Source: an uncultured bacterium
GTDB taxonomy: Bacteria > Bacillota > Clostridia > Lachnospirales > Lachnospiraceae
Direction of reading: 5' to 3'
DNA length: 64,000 nucleotides
NCBI GenBank assembly: GCA_947175015.1
Contig: CAMWLE010000004.1
Coordinates: 1-64,000, forward strand
A model generated the notes under the pieces. The model was not told the origin of the DNA. It did no database searches and saw only the letters and a list, made by a program, of their open reading frames with translations. Made by a program: the position numbers and the translations under genes. Shown in pieces: positions 37,450 to 46,844 of this stretch. Every line of letters begins with the position of its first letter. Position 1 is the first letter of the stretch.

Positions 37450-38709
37450 ATGAAGACAATTGTAGTGGGCGGCGGCGCTGCGGGGATGATGGCTGCGATT
37501 GCATCTGCCGATTGCGGTGATAAGGTATGCCTGATAGAAAAAAATGAGAAGCTGGGCAAAAAGCTATTTATAACAGGTAAGGGCCGATGCAATGTGACCA
37601 ATGCCGGGGATATGGAAACGCTCTTCGCCAATGTCCGTGAGAATGGCAAATTCCTGTATAGTGCTTTTTACAGATATGATAATCAGGCTGTCATACATTT
37701 CCTGGAACAAGCAGGCTGTCCTTTGAAGACGGAGCGCGGCGACAGAGTATTTCCCGTATCAGACCATTCCTCAGATGTGATTGCCGCACTTAATCGTGAA
37801 TTAGAGAAACGCGGCGTGGAAATTCTGCTGCATACGGAAGTGAAAGGGTTAGTGACGGAAGAGAATGTATGTAAAGGTGTTACATTGTCAAATGGAAGAA
37901 CCTTGTATGCAGACCGCTGTATTATCTGTACAGGAGGGCTTTCGTATCCCTCCACCGGCTCCACCGGAGATGGCTATCGTTTTGCCTTGGAAACGGGACA
38001 CCGGCTTATAGAATGTATGCCTGCACTGGTGCCCCTGGAAGTTGCAGAAACCTGGTGCGGCAGTTTGATGGGATTATCTCTCAGGAATGTCTCCATCAGG
38101 ATGAATTGCGGAGGCCGTGAACTATATAGTGGCTTCGGTGAGATGCTGTTTACTCATTTCGGTGTCAGTGGCCCCCTGATATTATCGGCAAGCAGCTTCT
38201 ATGGTCAGACAGGGGAAAAAGACAGGCCAAAGCAAACTACATCTTACGGCGACCGGAAGACAGTACTCCATATCGACTTGAAACCTGCTCTTGATGCGGA
38301 ACAACTGGATAAACGTCTGCTAAGAGATTTTGAGGAGAATAAGAACAGAGATTTCAAGAACGCATTGGGCGGCCTGTTCCCTGCAAAGTTGATTCCTGTG
38401 ATGGTGGCATTATCAGGGATACAACCAGATAAGAAGGTAAATGAAATTACCAGAGAAGAGAGAAGAGCTTTTGGAAAATTAATCAAGGACCTGTCGCTTA
38501 CGGTTACAGGTGTCAGGGGCTTTTCGGAAGCGATTATCACAAAGGGCGGTATTCATTTGAAGGACATTAATGCTTCCACAATGGAGTCGAAGAAAGTAAA
38601 AGGATTATATTTCGCAGGAGAAGTACTGGACCTGGACGCATTGACAGGAGGTTTTAACTTGCAGATAGCCTGGTCAACAGGGCATTTGGCCGGAAGTCAT
38701 GAAGGATAG
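37450..38709 (+). CDS. FAD-dependent oxidoreductase, HI0933/BaiN family
   Basis: A 419-residue flavoprotein. It has an N-terminal dinucleotide-binding loop VVGGGAAGMMAAIA, the family signature LGKKLFITGKGRCNVTN, an insert domain, and a C-terminal flavin motif GLYFAGEVLDLDALTGGFN followed by IAWSTGHLAG. Members are annotated as NAD(P)/FAD oxidoreductases; some are linked to bile-acid metabolism, but the housekeeping context (followed by cmk and ispH) is typical of Clostridia and gives no substrate. Confidence 0.9.
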   Translation: MKTIVVGGGAAGMMAAIASADCGDKVCLIEKNEKLGKKLFITGKGRCNVTNAGDMETLFANVRENGKFLYSAFYRYDNQAVIHFLEQAGCPLKTERGDRVFPVSDHSSDVIAALNRELEKRGVEILLHTEVKGLVTEENVCKGVTLSNGRTLYADRCIICTGGLSYPSTGSTGDGYRFALETGHRLIECMPALVPLEVAETWCGSLMGLSLRNVSIRMNCGGRELYSGFGEMLFTHFGVSGPLILSASSFYGQTGEKDRPKQTTSYGDRKTVLHIDLKPALDAEQLDKRLLRDFEENKNRDFKNALGGLFPAKLIPVMVALSGIQPDKKVNEITREERRAFGKLIKDLSLTVTGVRGFSEAIITKGGIHLKDINASTMESKKVKGLYFAGEVLDLDALTGGFNLQIAWSTGHLAGSHEG

Positions 38710-38787
38710 TAAGATGGTGTATTATCCGCAATCGGGTATGATAGTGTGTCAGCAAAGGGAAAATAAAAACGTAGAAGGATGATAAAA

Positions 38788-39459
38788 ATGAGCTATAATG
38801 TAGCAATTGACGGACCTGCGGGAGCGGGAAAAAGTACCATTGCGAAAGCGGTGGCAAAGGAGCTGAAGCTGGTCTATGTAGATACGGGGGCTATGTATCG
38901 GGCCATGGCATTGTATATGCTGTGGGAACAGGTGCCGCTTCAGGATACAGAGAAAGTCATTGAAAAATGCCGCCAGGCTAATGTTACGATATGCTATGAA
39001 AACGGGATGCAAGTGGTGCAGTTAAACGGTGAAAATGTCAATGATTTTCTCAGGACAGAAGAGGTGGGAAATGCCGCTTCTGTCATCAGCCCTATACCGG
39101 AAGTACGTACAAAGCTGGTGGAACTGCAAAAGGAGCTGGCCGCTAACACAGATTGTATTATGGATGGCCGGGATATTGGTACCTGTGTGCTTCCGGATGC
39201 CCGGCTGAAGATCTATCTGACAGCCAGCAGTAAGGTGCGTGCACAGAGAAGATATGACGAACTTGCCGCAAAAGGGGAACAAGGTAATCTGCAGACCATT
39301 CAGGCTGATATTGAAGAAAGGGACTATCGTGACATGCACAGAGAGGTATCGCCTTTAAAGCAGGCAGAAGATGCTGTTCTGGTGGATACATCGGATATGT
39401 CCGTAGATGAAGTTATTTCCGTAATCTCCGAAATGTGCAGACGCAGCAGAGAAGGATAA
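38788..39459 (+). CDS. cmk: Cytidylate kinase
   Basis: A 223-residue CMP/dCMP kinase. P-loop IDGPAGAGKSTIAKAVA, CMP-binding region YVDTGAMYRAMALY, and the conserved VMDGRDIGTCVLPDA equivalent (IMDGRDIGTCVLPDA). ATG 38788 fits the GAAGG site better than ATG 38779. It forms a conserved block with ispH and the S1 gene. Confidence 0.96.
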   Translation: MSYNVAIDGPAGAGKSTIAKAVAKELKLVYVDTGAMYRAMALYMLWEQVPLQDTEKVIEKCRQANVTICYENGMQVVQLNGENVNDFLRTEEVGNAASVISPIPEVRTKLVELQKELAANTDCIMDGRDIGTCVLPDARLKIYLTASSKVRAQRRYDELAAKGEQGNLQTIQADIEERDYRDMHREVSPLKQAEDAVLVDTSDMSVDEVISVISEMCRRSREG

Positions 39460-39538
39460 AATGATTGTCTGTCAGTTGGCTTCAGTTAATGACATTGCAC
39501 ATGAACAATAAGAAAAAACATTGCAAGAGAGGATGATT

Positions 39539-40426
39539 ATGGAAGTTAAGCTTGCAGAATATGCCGGATTTTGTTTTGGCGTGAAGCGTGCGGTGGAATC
39601 CGTGTATGAACAGATAAAAAACGGGAAAAATATTTATACTTATGGTCCTATTGTGCATAATGAGGAAGTCGTAAGAGATTTGTCTCAAAATGGTGTCCGG
39701 GTATTGGAGACAAAAGAAGAACTTATGCAGCTTGCAGCAGAAAACACAGCACAGAAAGCTGATGAGATGGAAAAAAGGGCAAGTGTTATCATTCGTGCGC
39801 ATGGGGTTCCGGAGGAGATCTACCGTATTCTGGAAGAGAAACATCTGGAATGTATTGATGCTACCTGCCCTTTTGTGACCAGGATACAGAAAAAGGTGGA
39901 ACAGGAAAGCAGAGCAGGATGTCATATTGTCATTATCGGCAATGCGGGTCATCCGGAAGTGGAGGGCATTATCGGTTGGTGCAAAGGTCCGGTTACAGTA
40001 CTGGGAGATTTGGCACAAGCCGAAGAATTTCAGCTTCCGGAAGGCGTAAAACTGTGCATCGTCGCTCAAACGACATTTAACTACAATAAATTTTATAATA
40101 TTGTTGAAATTTTAGAAAAAAAAGGTTACAATAGTATTGTGGCTAATACTATTTGTAACGCAACGGAAGAACGTCAACGATCTGCAAGGGAACTTGCAGT
40201 GGAAGCTGACGTCATGATCGTGATAGGAGGGAAGCACAGCTCCAATACAAGAAAGCTTTATGAAATCTGCAGTGAGGAATGTGCGAATACCTATTTTATA
40301 CAGACACTGGATGACTTGCATTTAGAACTACCTAAAGCTGTTCGACTGGTGGGTATTACTGCGGGGGCTTCGACCCCAAATAAATTAATCGAGGAGGTTC
40401 AAAATTATGTCAGAGTTAACTTTTGA
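39539..40426 (+). CDS. ispH: 4-hydroxy-3-methylbut-2-enyl diphosphate reductase
   Basis: A 295-residue Fe-S enzyme of the last MEP-pathway step, producing IPP and DMAPP. The three cluster cysteines are visible in AGFCFGVKRAVE, DATCPFVTRIQ and ANTICNATEERQ, along with RAHGVPEE. ATG 39539 follows GAGAGG closely; ATG 39521 has no such site. The stop lies 20 bases inside the S1 gene, so the two are translationally coupled. In some Clostridia they are fused into one protein. Confidence 0.96.
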   Translation: MEVKLAEYAGFCFGVKRAVESVYEQIKNGKNIYTYGPIVHNEEVVRDLSQNGVRVLETKEELMQLAAENTAQKADEMEKRASVIIRAHGVPEEIYRILEEKHLECIDATCPFVTRIQKKVEQESRAGCHIVIIGNAGHPEVEGIIGWCKGPVTVLGDLAQAEEFQLPEGVKLCIVAQTTFNYNKFYNIVEILEKKGYNSIVANTICNATEERQRSARELAVEADVMIVIGGKHSSNTRKLYEICSEECANTYFIQTLDDLHLELPKAVRLVGITAGASTPNKLIEEVQNYVRVNF

Positions 40427-41525
40427 ACAAATGTTAGAGGATCCAAATTCTTTTAAGACAATACATTCAGGAGAGGTAGTCGAAGGTACAGTCATCGATG
40501 TGAACCCAGATGAGATCGTATTAAACATCGGGTGCAAGTCAGACGGTATTCTTGCCAAGAACGAGTATACCAATGATTCCAGTGTAGACCTTACGACGGC
40601 GGTGAAGCCTGGAGATACCATGGAAGTAAAAGTCCTGAAGGTAAATGATGGTGAAGGACAGGTAGTGCTGACGTATAAGCGCCTGGCTGCAGACAGGGGC
40701 AACAAAAGGTTGGAAGAGGCATATAATAATAAAGAAGTGCTCAAGGCAACCGTATCCCAGGTATTGGATGGCGGCTTGAGTGTGATTGTGGAAGAAATGA
40801 GAGTCTTCATTCCGGCAAGTCTTGTGTCAGACACCTATGAGAAAGATTTGAATAAGTATGCAGGACAGGAGATAGAATTTGTAATCAGTGAATATAATCC
40901 TAAGAGAAGAAGATATATTGGTGACCGCAGACAGCTTATCACAGCACGTAAGGCAGAGCTTCAGAAGGAGCTTTTTGCGAGAATACAGGAAGGTGACGTG
41001 GTGGAAGGCGTTGTCAAGAATGTGACCGAATTTGGTGCATTTGTGGATCTGGGCGGTGCGGATGGCCTGCTTCACATTTCCGAAATGTCCTGGGGACGCA
41101 TTGAACATCCCAAGAAGGTGTTCAAGGTTGGTGAGAAATTAAATGTGCTGATCAAGGAGATCAATGGCAATAAAATTGCGCTCTCTCTGAAATTTGATGA
41201 TGCAAACCCCTGGAAAGATGCCACAGAAAAGTATGGAACGGGAAACGTGGTGACCGGCAAGGTAGCGAGAATGACAGATTTCGGTGCTTTTATTGAACTG
41301 GAGCCGGGCATAGATGCACTCCTTCATGTGTCTCAGATCTCTAAGGAACATGTTGATAAGCCGTCGGATATCTTGAAAGTGGGCGAGGAAGTGACTGCAA
41401 AGGTGGTTGACTTTAATGAAGCTGACAGGAAGATTTCTTTGAGTATTAAGGCAATGGCCGCACCTGAGACAGAGGAAGATGAAGTCCCTGTGGATATTGA
41501 TGCAGTGATTACAGCGCAGGAGTAA
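40407..41525 (+). CDS. rpsA: Ribosomal protein S1-like RNA-binding protein
   Basis: A 372-residue protein with four S1/OB-fold repeats, e.g. [40 protein letters not shown] and [20 protein letters not shown]. The second repeat carries ERRQLI-like spacer sequence. It is shorter than the six-domain proteobacterial S1, as usual in Firmicutes. It begins inside the end of ispH with GAGGAGG ahead of the ATG. Confidence 0.93.
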   Translation: MSELTFEQMLEDPNSFKTIHSGEVVEGTVIDVNPDEIVLNIGCKSDGILAKNEYTNDSSVDLTTAVKPGDTMEVKVLKVNDGEGQVVLTYKRLAADRGNKRLEEAYNNKEVLKATVSQVLDGGLSVIVEEMRVFIPASLVSDTYEKDLNKYAGQEIEFVISEYNPKRRRYIGDRRQLITARKAELQKELFARIQEGDVVEGVVKNVTEFGAFVDLGGADGLLHISEMSWGRIEHPKKVFKVGEKLNVLIKEINGNKIALSLKFDDANPWKDATEKYGTGNVVTGKVARMTDFGAFIELEPGIDALLHVSQISKEHVDKPSDILKVGEEVTAKVVDFNEADRKISLSIKAMAAPETEEDEVPVDIDAVITAQE

Positions 41526-41573
41526 CAAGAGACTTGAACTGTTTTGTAATAAAATAACAGGATGGTGACTGCT

Positions 41574-42350
41574 ATGGCATATGATTATGAGTATTTTAAA
41601 AAGGAAGTTCTGTCATTGACAGGAATTGACTTAAGTTGCTATAAAGAAAAGCAGATGAAACGTCGTATTGATACTCTGATTGGCAAGCATAAGATAGAAG
41701 GCTATGATAGATATGTGGCTGGTCTTAAAAATGAGACATCATTGTTTGATGAATTTGTCAATTACATCACCATCAATGTTTCTGAGTTTTACAGAAATCC
41801 TGAACAATGGAAGTTGATGGATGAACAGGTGATTCCAGAACTGATCAGCAAATTCGGCAAGAATCTGAAGATATGGAGCGCCGCCTGTTCAACGGGTGAT
41901 GAACCCTATTCTCTGGTAATGGCTTTATCAAGGCATTTGCCTCTGAGCAATATTAGAATCCATGCGACGGATTTGGATAAACAGGTGATTGCGAAAGCAA
42001 AAACAGGACTTTATTCGGAGAAAAGCATTGCGGCTGTGCCTGATGATTTGAAGAAGAAATATTTTACACAGGTGGGACCGTCCTATAAAATTGCAGATGA
42101 AGTCAAAAGCAGAGTGGAATTTAAGGAGCATAATTTATTGAAGGATAACTATCCGGCGGACTGCCATATGATTGTCTGCAGAAATGTTTTGATATATTTT
42201 ACGGAAGAGGCGAAAGATGAGGTATTCCGTAAATTCTACAAGTCATTGGCAAGCAAAGCTGTCCTTTTTATAGGAAGTACGGAGCAGATTATCAACTATA
42301 AGGAAATAGGCTATGAGAGAAAAAGTTCTTTCTTTTACCAGAAGCCATAA
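41574..42350 (+). CDS. CheR-type protein-glutamate methyltransferase
   Basis: A 258-residue SAM-dependent enzyme that methylates chemoreceptor glutamates. The N-terminal helical domain (YFKKEVLSLTGIDLSCYK, then KQMKRRIDTLI) is followed by IWSAACSTGDEPYSLVMAL (SAM site), HATDLDKQVIAKAK and MIVCRNVLIYF. AGGATGG supports ATG 41574 over 41562. No other chemotaxis genes are in the window, so its receptor partners lie elsewhere. Confidence 0.92.
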   Translation: MAYDYEYFKKEVLSLTGIDLSCYKEKQMKRRIDTLIGKHKIEGYDRYVAGLKNETSLFDEFVNYITINVSEFYRNPEQWKLMDEQVIPELISKFGKNLKIWSAACSTGDEPYSLVMALSRHLPLSNIRIHATDLDKQVIAKAKTGLYSEKSIAAVPDDLKKKYFTQVGPSYKIADEVKSRVEFKEHNLLKDNYPADCHMIVCRNVLIYFTEEAKDEVFRKFYKSLASKAVLFIGSTEQIINYKEIGYERKSSFFYQKP

Positions 42351-42400
42351 TTCATGTCAGAGTATATTCAAAATCAATTCTAACAATTCATAAAATATAA

Positions 42401-42440
42401 TCCCCACAAAACAGGCAGCAAAGTTTTGAGGGGATTTTTC
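42401..42440 (+). terminator. Rho-independent terminator
   Basis: TCCCCACAAAAC (42401-42412) pairs with GTTTTGAGGGGA (42423-42434), one mismatch, followed by TTTTT. It sits between the convergent cheR and minus-strand nuclease genes. Confidence 0.9.
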
Positions 42441-42486
42441 TGTTGAAGAACAGATGATTATGTAAGGGACAGAGTGCAAAGCCTGT

Positions 42487-43590
42487 TTAAGATGCTGTTG
42501 CCATCATATTTAGAATATGTGTGGCATAGAGAGAAAAGGCCTGTCGGCTCTTTTTCATTTCCTCCGTAAGTTCAAAAAAGAGTTCATGGCTTTTGTAATC
42601 CCGTTTGAAGAAGGGTTCAAATACTACATCCCATTGCGGCAGATAACCGGATACCTTGCGCGTATAACAGTTGGCGGCTGTGGCGGGAACGCGATATGAC
42701 TTGTCCACAAAACCGGATACGGATTTATGAAGTGCCACATCTTCCTCGGGGAGATAATAATAGTCATGATAATTGGAATAAAAATATTTCATCTCTTCAT
42801 CAAAAATAGGTATTTTCAAAGAGCATTCCGCATCCGCACCGCGAAAATAGCAGCCGTTGGCATTTGCAGATACCGGTTTGGGAAGAGGGGTATCCACACA
42901 GAAGGTAAGAATCAACTCCCGGCGGCTCTTACCATTTACATCTTTGTAAGTATTGGCCTGAACCTTTTTGGCTTTGATCGGTTCGTTAAATAAATCATAA
43001 TAAGCCAATATGGGCAACACCTCCAACATTCCCTTTAAATCATCCGCATTGTGAAGAAGCAGGGCATTTTCTGAAAATTCGGTGGGGTGATTGATATAAT
43101 CATGATAAATTCCAATCAGCTCGCCGCCGGAAAATACATCTTTGCGTTCCACACCCAGAAATTGTTCCAAAGTCTTCTGCTTACAATTGGGAAGCTTCAG
43201 GAAACGTTTGTAAGGCGCGGCTCTTTTGTATAGATCAATTCCCTGCAGGTTGTCAAAATGATAAGGCAATGACAGCAGTTCACATTTCTGCATAATAAAG
43301 GGAAGGTCGAAATTATTGCCGTTAAAATGAATTAAATAACGGTATAACCTGGAAAAATGAAAGAAAGCTTTTAAAATGTCAGCCTCCTGATCATAATTCT
43401 CTGCCAGCCATTGAATGGTTCGCCATTTTCCGGCAAGATAATAAGCACATCCGATCAAATACAGATAGGATGACTTGGCAGTGAAACCTGTGGTCTCGAT
43501 ATCAAGAAAAAGAATACGTTCCAGGGGCGCTTGTCTGTCCAGGGGATAAGAAATAGAAAAATTATCCAAGGTTTCTTCAGAAATTCTCAT
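42487..43590 (-). CDS. RNase H-like / DEDD exonuclease (YprB-type)
   Basis: A 367-residue protein with an RNase H-like exonuclease domain near residues 25-200: ILFLDIETTGF (DxE metal site), YLIHFNGNNFDLPF (second Asp) and LLHNADDLKGML (third acidic region). This matches the YprB_RNaseH-like family, with no helicase domain. The C-terminal ~140 residues are not recognised. GGAGG precedes the ATG on the minus strand. Natural substrate unknown. Confidence 0.85.
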   Translation of the reverse strand: MRISEETLDNFSISYPLDRQAPLERILFLDIETTGFTAKSSYLYLIGCAYYLAGKWRTIQWLAENYDQEADILKAFFHFSRLYRYLIHFNGNNFDLPFIMQKCELLSLPYHFDNLQGIDLYKRAAPYKRFLKLPNCKQKTLEQFLGVERKDVFSGGELIGIYHDYINHPTEFSENALLLHNADDLKGMLEVLPILAYYDLFNEPIKAKKVQANTYKDVNGKSRRELILTFCVDTPLPKPVSANANGCYFRGADAECSLKIPIFDEEMKYFYSNYHDYYYLPEEDVALHKSVSGFVDKSYRVPATAANCYTRKVSGYLPQWDVVFEPFFKRDYKSHELFFELTEEMKKSRQAFSLYATHILNMMATAS

Positions 43591-43714
43591 GTCAGCCTCC
43601 GTTATATTTTATTTGCCATTTTTATCATATCATAAAATTTCAATTTACAGTAGTATTTTGTGAAAAAAAATAGTATATTTAATGTATGGATAAAATGCGA
43701 AAGGACTTAAGAAA

Positions 43715-45034
43715 ATGGCAAAATTGACATTTGTGGGTGGCATACATCCCTATGATGGCAAAGATCTATCCAAAGACAAGCCCATTCAGGATGTTTTGCC
43801 CGGAGAGGTTTTGGTCTATCCATTATCACAGCATATTGGTGCGCCTGCCAAAGCCATTGTTGCCAAAGGTGACAGAGTGCTTGTGGGGCAGAAAATTGCG
43901 GAGAGCGGCGGTTTTGTCTCGGCACCCATTCATGCTTCCGTATCAGGTACGGTGAAGACAATAGAACCCAGACGGGTGGCAACCGGTGATATGGTAATGA
44001 GCATCATTGTAGAAAATGATGGACAGTATGAAGAGGTGGAGTTTGGCCCTCCCAGGGCAACTCTGGCTCAAATGAACCGTGAGGAGATTGTGGGGGCAAT
44101 CCGGGAGGCTGGAATTGTAGGTATGGGCGGGGCGGGATTTCCTACCCATGTGAAACTTTCTCCCAAGGAGCCGGATAAGATTGAATACATAATTGTTAAC
44201 TGCGCGGAATGTGAACCCTATTTGACTTCAGATTACCGTAGAATGTTGGAGGAACCGGAGAAACTGGTGGGTGGTTTGAAGGTGATGTTGAAGCTTTTCC
44301 CCAATGCCCAGGGAATTCTGGCCGTGGAGGATAACAAACCTGACTGTATTGCCCGACTGCGGCATCTGACGGAAGAAGAAGGGAAGATTAGTGTCAAGGC
44401 TTTGAAAACCAAATACCCTCAAGGCGGAGAACGTCAGCTCATATATGCCGTCACCAATAGAAGGATAAATTCTACTATGCTGCCGGCGGATGTGGGATGT
44501 GTGGTGAACAATGTGGATACGGTAGTGGCAATTTACAGGGCTGTCATGGAGGGCAGGCCATTGATGGAAAGGATTGTTACTGTCACAGGTAATGCGGTTG
44601 CACATCCGGCCAATTTCAGGGTGCGTATAGGTACTTCCTACAATAAGATTCTGGAGGCGGCAGGAGGTTTCCGGGGAAAGCCGGAAAAAGTCATATGCGG
44701 CGGGCCCATGATGGGCTTTGCCATGTTTGGTTTGGAGGTTCCGTCTACCAAGACAGCCACGGCATTGCTTGCACTTTCAAAGGACGAAGTATCCGCCATG
44801 GAACCAGGTCCCTGTATTAATTGCGGGCGGTGTGTGGAAGTCTGTCCCGGAAGATTGATACCCAGCAGACTGGCAGATTATGTGGAACATTTTGACGAAA
44901 AGGCTTTTATGGAATATCAAGGCATGGAATGTTGTGAATGTGGCTGCTGCAGCTATGTCTGCCCGGCAAAAAGACCACTGACCCAACAGATTAAGTCCAT
45001 GCGCAAAATACAACTGGCTAAGAGAAAAAAGTAG
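43715..45034 (+). CDS. rnfC: Rnf electron transport complex subunit C
   Basis: A 439-residue peripheral subunit that contacts NADH. It has the Gly-rich nucleotide/FMN motif GMGGAGFPTHVKL and two ferredoxin-type clusters, CINCGRCVEVCPGRLIP and CCECGCCSYVCPAKRPL, near the C-terminus. It is the first gene of the rnfCDGEAB cluster and is preceded by AAAGGA. A structured intercistronic segment separates it from rnfD. Confidence 0.97.
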   Translation: MAKLTFVGGIHPYDGKDLSKDKPIQDVLPGEVLVYPLSQHIGAPAKAIVAKGDRVLVGQKIAESGGFVSAPIHASVSGTVKTIEPRRVATGDMVMSIIVENDGQYEEVEFGPPRATLAQMNREEIVGAIREAGIVGMGGAGFPTHVKLSPKEPDKIEYIIVNCAECEPYLTSDYRRMLEEPEKLVGGLKVMLKLFPNAQGILAVEDNKPDCIARLRHLTEEEGKISVKALKTKYPQGGERQLIYAVTNRRINSTMLPADVGCVVNNVDTVVAIYRAVMEGRPLMERIVTVTGNAVAHPANFRVRIGTSYNKILEAAGGFRGKPEKVICGGPMMGFAMFGLEVPSTKTATALLALSKDEVSAMEPGPCINCGRCVEVCPGRLIPSRLADYVEHFDEKAFMEYQGMECCECGCCSYVCPAKRPLTQQIKSMRKIQLAKRKK

Positions 45035-45082
45035 TTATGTTTGGAAATGTCAAAAGGAAATTTGTAACAGCATATGCGTAAC

Positions 45083-45177
45083 TTATACTCACGAGCGGTG
45101 AAGTTTGCCGCAATGACCATGACAGATATCGCTCGTGAGTCGGGTCACAGGGCAGGTTTTTGTGACTGTGAGTATAA
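45083..45177 (+). promoter_or_regulatory. Mutually exclusive hairpins between rnfC and rnfD
   Basis: ACTCACGAGCG (45087-45097) pairs perfectly with CGCTCGTGAGT (45130-45140). Alternatively TTATACTCAC (45083-45092) pairs perfectly with GTGAGTATAA (45168-45177), enclosing GTCACA (45144-45149) / TGTGAC (45161-45166). The two long stems share 45087-45092 and cannot form together. The segment ends 7 bases before the rnfD ribosome binding site. Confidence 0.65.
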
Positions 45178-45196
45178 AATACTGGGAGAATACATT

Positions 45197-46231
45197 ATGA
45201 GTGAATTGTTTAAAGTATCGTCCAATCCTCATATCCGTTCCAGGGCGACAACAAATGGACTGATGCTGGCGGTCATTATTGCATTGATGCCCGCTGCCGG
45301 CTTTGGAATATACAATTTTGGTCCTCGGGCGATAGCTGTGATTCTGGTGACGATTATAAGTACGGTATTGACGGAATTTTTATTCGGATTATACAAGTGT
45401 GGGAAGAATCGCCCACAGGAGAAGGAAACACGTTCAGGAGAAAAAAGCGTATCAGGGATGGAGCAGGTTTCCCTGGTGAAGACCATATTTGAGAAGACGA
45501 CCATTACAGATTTGTCTGCGGTGGTGACAGGATTGCTGCTTGCGTTGAATCTGCCTGTGACCATGCCCTTATGGATGGCGGCGCTGGGAGGTGTATTTGC
45601 GATTCTGGTGGTAAAAATGCTGTTCGGGGGATTGGGGCAGAACTTTATGAATCCGGCACTGGCCGCAAGATGTTTCCTGCTGTTGTCGTTCCCCACGGCG
45701 ATGACGGCATTTGATTGCGATATCTATACAGGAGCCACCCCTCTTGCAGCGTTGAAAGCAGGGGAGCAGGTGGATACATTGAATATGTTCATCGGACGAA
45801 CAGCAGGAACCATTGGCGAGACCTCTGTGATCGCGCTGCTGATTGGCGCCTGCTTCCTGATATTGATGGGGGTAATTGATTTCAGGATTCCAGGCAGTTA
45901 CATAGGTACCTTTATTCTGTTTGTGATAATATTTGGCGGACATGGATTTGACCCTGTTTATCTGGCGGCACAGATTTCCGGCGGCGGTTTGATGCTTGGT
46001 GCATTTTTCATGGCCACGGACTATGTGACCAGACCCATCACAATCAAGGGACAGTATGTGTTCGGAATTTTCCTTGGATTGATGACAGGAATCTTCCGGA
46101 TATTCGGACCCGGCGCAGAGGGTGTTTCTTATGCGATCATATTGGGCAATCTTCTGGTGCCTTTGATAGAGAAATTCACGAAGCCCACAGCCTTCGGTTA
46201 TCGGAAGGGAGGGAAACATGGTGAAAAATAG
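45197..46231 (+). CDS. rnfD: Rnf electron transport complex subunit D
   Basis: A 344-residue membrane subunit with about nine helices. It starts MSELFKVSSNPHIRSR (GGGAG 8 bases before ATG 45197). The covalent-flavin motif is YTGATPLAALKAG, where the Thr should carry FMN. A small hydrophilic insert (KNRPQEKETRSGEKSV) lies near residue 70. An in-frame extension back to ATG 45074 is probably not translated, because it has no ribosome binding site and runs through the hairpin element. Confidence 0.95.
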   Translation: MSELFKVSSNPHIRSRATTNGLMLAVIIALMPAAGFGIYNFGPRAIAVILVTIISTVLTEFLFGLYKCGKNRPQEKETRSGEKSVSGMEQVSLVKTIFEKTTITDLSAVVTGLLLALNLPVTMPLWMAALGGVFAILVVKMLFGGLGQNFMNPALAARCFLLLSFPTAMTAFDCDIYTGATPLAALKAGEQVDTLNMFIGRTAGTIGETSVIALLIGACFLILMGVIDFRIPGSYIGTFILFVIIFGGHGFDPVYLAAQISGGGLMLGAFFMATDYVTRPITIKGQYVFGIFLGLMTGIFRIFGPGAEGVSYAIILGNLLVPLIEKFTKPTAFGYRKGGKHGEK

Positions 46232-46844
46232 AAATGACATTGCGGTTATGTTCAAGGAAGCGGGAATTCTATTTGCCATTACCCTGATTGCCGGTCTGGT
46301 GTTGGGAATGGTCTATGAGCTGACCAAGGAACCCATCCGGATTCAGCAGGAAAAGGCAGTGCAGGAGGCATGCAGTGCGGTATTTCAATCTGCGGTTTCC
46401 TTTGAAGAATTGAATTATGAATTAGATGATATGCTGACAGAAGAACTCTCCCAAGAGGGAGTCAAAATAGGCAGTGTATACGAAGCGCTGGGAGTAAATG
46501 GCGCATTGCTTGGGTTTGTGCTGGAAGCTACTTCCACGGAAGGGTATGGCGGTAATATTGTACTGTATTTAGGTGTGGCAATGGATGGAACACTCAATGA
46601 TATTTCCATTCTGGAGATATCGGAGACCGCCGGATTGGGGATGCAGGCGCCGGATGTATTGGTACCTCAGTTCCATGATAAAAATGTGGACAATTTTGTT
46701 TATACCAAATCAGGTGCCGTTGCCGATAACGAGATTGATGCCATATCCGGCGCAACGATTACGACAAGAGCTGTTATTAACGCCGTGAATGGGGGATTGA
46801 AAGCAGCGCATGTATTATTGGAAGGAGGTGGCGGCAATGAATAA
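46218..46844 (+). CDS. rnfG: Rnf electron transport complex subunit G
   Basis: A 208-residue subunit with one N-terminal membrane helix (ILFAITLIAGLVLGMVYE) and an extracytoplasmic FMN-binding domain. The flavinylation motif AISGATITTRAV contains the FMN-carrying Thr. It overlaps rnfD by 14 bases and rnfE by 8. Confidence 0.95.
   Translation: MVKNRNDIAVMFKEAGILFAITLIAGLVLGMVYELTKEPIRIQQEKAVQEACSAVFQSAVSFEELNYELDDMLTEELSQEGVKIGSVYEALGVNGALLGFVLEATSTEGYGGNIVLYLGVAMDGTLNDISILEISETAGLGMQAPDVLVPQFHDKNVDNFVYTKSGAVADNEIDAISGATITTRAVINAVNGGLKAAHVLLEGGGGNE

Noticed and set aside
45074..45196. Forty-one residue N-terminal extension of RnfD
   Set aside because: There is no ribosome binding site before ATG 45074, the segment is the hairpin element, and RnfD homology starts at ATG 45197 behind GGGAG.
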